Part shown: positions 14,415 through 14,944 of the stretch, piece after piece
Numbering within the stretch: position 1 is the stretch's first letter
How the letters are laid out: every line of letters begins with the position of its first letter
DNA from: JBARCX01 sp049794535
GTDB taxonomy: Bacteria; Pseudomonadota; Gammaproteobacteria; Xanthomonadales; Rhodanobacteraceae
Reading direction: 5' to 3'
Length of the DNA stretch: 14,944 nucleotides
Assembly: GCA_049794535.1 (NCBI GenBank)
Contig: JBARCX010000106.1
Span: 1-14,944, forward strand
Notes under the pieces: model-generated
Told to the model about the DNA's origin: nothing
The model's input: the letters and a program-made list of their open reading frames with translations, nothing else
Databases searched by the model: none
Translations under genes and position numbers: made by a program

Positions 14415-14944
14415 TTAGTCTTCCCACGCGTAGGGATTGAACAGATAGCCGCGCCCCCAGATGGTCTTGAGCTTCTGCGGCTCCTGAGCAAGATCGTCGA
14501 ATCGCCGACGCAGTCTTGATACGCCAGCATCAATAGTGCGATCCAGGCCATCGAACTCGATACCGCGCAACTGCTTCATGAGGTCATCACGGCTAAGCAC
14601 CTTGCCTGGCGCGCGGGCGAATGCCAGCAGCATGTTGTATTCGGTGGTCTTAAGTTCGACAGCCCGCCCCTTCCAACGGACATCGCGCGACAGTTCGTCG
14701 ATGTGCAGTTTTCCGAAAACCAGCGGCGAGTCCCCTTCCCTCTCATTGGGCATAGCGTGTTCGACCGTTCGGCGCATGATCGCCCGCAACCGGGCCAGCA
14801 GCAGTCGGGGCTCGACCGGCTTGAGCACATAATCGTCGGCACCGATTTCCAGCCCGGCGACCTGGTCGATGGTGTCAGCACGCGCAGTGAGCATGAGGAT
14901 CGGTTTGTTCGAGATCTGGCGCAGCAGCCGGCAGACCTCAACAC
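14415..14944 (-). CDS. rstA: RstA-like OmpR family response regulator (partial, N-terminus beyond window)
   Basis: Transcription factor partner of the downstream kinase. The frame stays open to the right edge, so the first part of the receiver domain, including the phosphorylated Asp, is missing; 176 codons are visible. The receiver part shows VCRLLRQISNKPILMLTAR with the conserved switch Thr, then GADDYVLKPVEPRLLLARLRA with the conserved Lys. A linker (about EHAMPNEREGD) leads to the winged-helix output domain, from FGKLHIDELSRDVRWKGRAVELKTTEYNMLLAFA through VLSRDDLMKQLRGIEFDGLDRTIDAGVSRLRRRF to WGRGYLFNPYAWED. The ending resembles E. coli RstA, in line with the RstB-like kinase. The TAA stop (14417-14415) touches the terminal repeat of the MITE-like element, so this stop may have been supplied or duplicated by the insertion. 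Confidence 0.92.
   Translation of the reverse strand, partial: VEVCRLLRQISNKPILMLTARADTIDQVAGLEIGADDYVLKPVEPRLLLARLRAIMRRTVEHAMPNEREGDSPLVFGKLHIDELSRDVRWKGRAVELKTTEYNMLLAFARAPGKVLSRDDLMKQLRGIEFDGLDRTIDAGVSRLRRRFDDLAQEPQKLKTIWGRGYLFNPYAWED

Overview
This is a GC-rich gammaproteobacterial window. Its gene content best fits the Xanthomonadales, probably Rhodanobacteraceae (Dyella, Rhodanobacter or Luteibacter relatives). The placement is inferred from the TonB-Xanth-Caul type receptor, the secreted GH92 enzyme, the NodT-type efflux lipoprotein and overall protein similarity from memory; no 16S or other marker gene is present.

Layout. (1) 8-5746, plus strand: a large TonB-dependent receptor followed by an exported GH92 alpha-mannosidase-family enzyme, which looks like a small glycan-scavenging locus. 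The GH92 protein has Gln where the family normally has its catalytic acid Glu, which suggests an unusual substrate such as a mannosyl phosphodiester. (2) 5870-10072, minus strand: a tightly packed tripartite drug-efflux operon, in transcription order a HlyD/EmrA adaptor, a DHA2/EmrB 14-TM transporter and a NodT/OprM outer-membrane lipoprotein. It diverges from a CerR-type TetR repressor at 10184-10903. The divergent promoter region carries two nearly identical 16-bp palindromes, one between the -35 and -10 of the efflux promoter and one over its likely transcription start. This is a clear candidate operator pair for repression of the pump and autoregulation of the repressor. (3) 10904-11345: no intact gene. 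It begins with a 59-codon remnant of an RND (AcrA/MexA) adaptor C-terminus in frame directly behind the tetR stop, then a perfect 22-nt palindrome and a short imperfect tandem repeat. (4) 11346-12780, plus strand: an exported PD40 beta-propeller protein and a methionine sulfoxide reductase B. (5) 12809-14944, minus strand: an RstA/RstB-like two-component system. The regulator runs off the right edge of the window.

The least ordinary structure is a 280-bp non-coding segment (about 14135-14414) wedged between the response-regulator stop codon and the kinase start codon. It has 31-bp terminal inverted repeats (29/31 identical) and nested internal hairpins, so it looks like a MITE inserted exactly at a gene junction of a two-component operon. 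It has probably separated the kinase from its original ribosome binding site.

Start codons were moved inward from the longest open frames for the GH92 protein, all three pump genes except the transporter, the PD40 protein, MsrB and the kinase. The reasons (signal peptides, Shine-Dalgarno sites, promoter position) are given in each entry. No tRNA, rRNA, CRISPR array or intact insertion sequence was seen.
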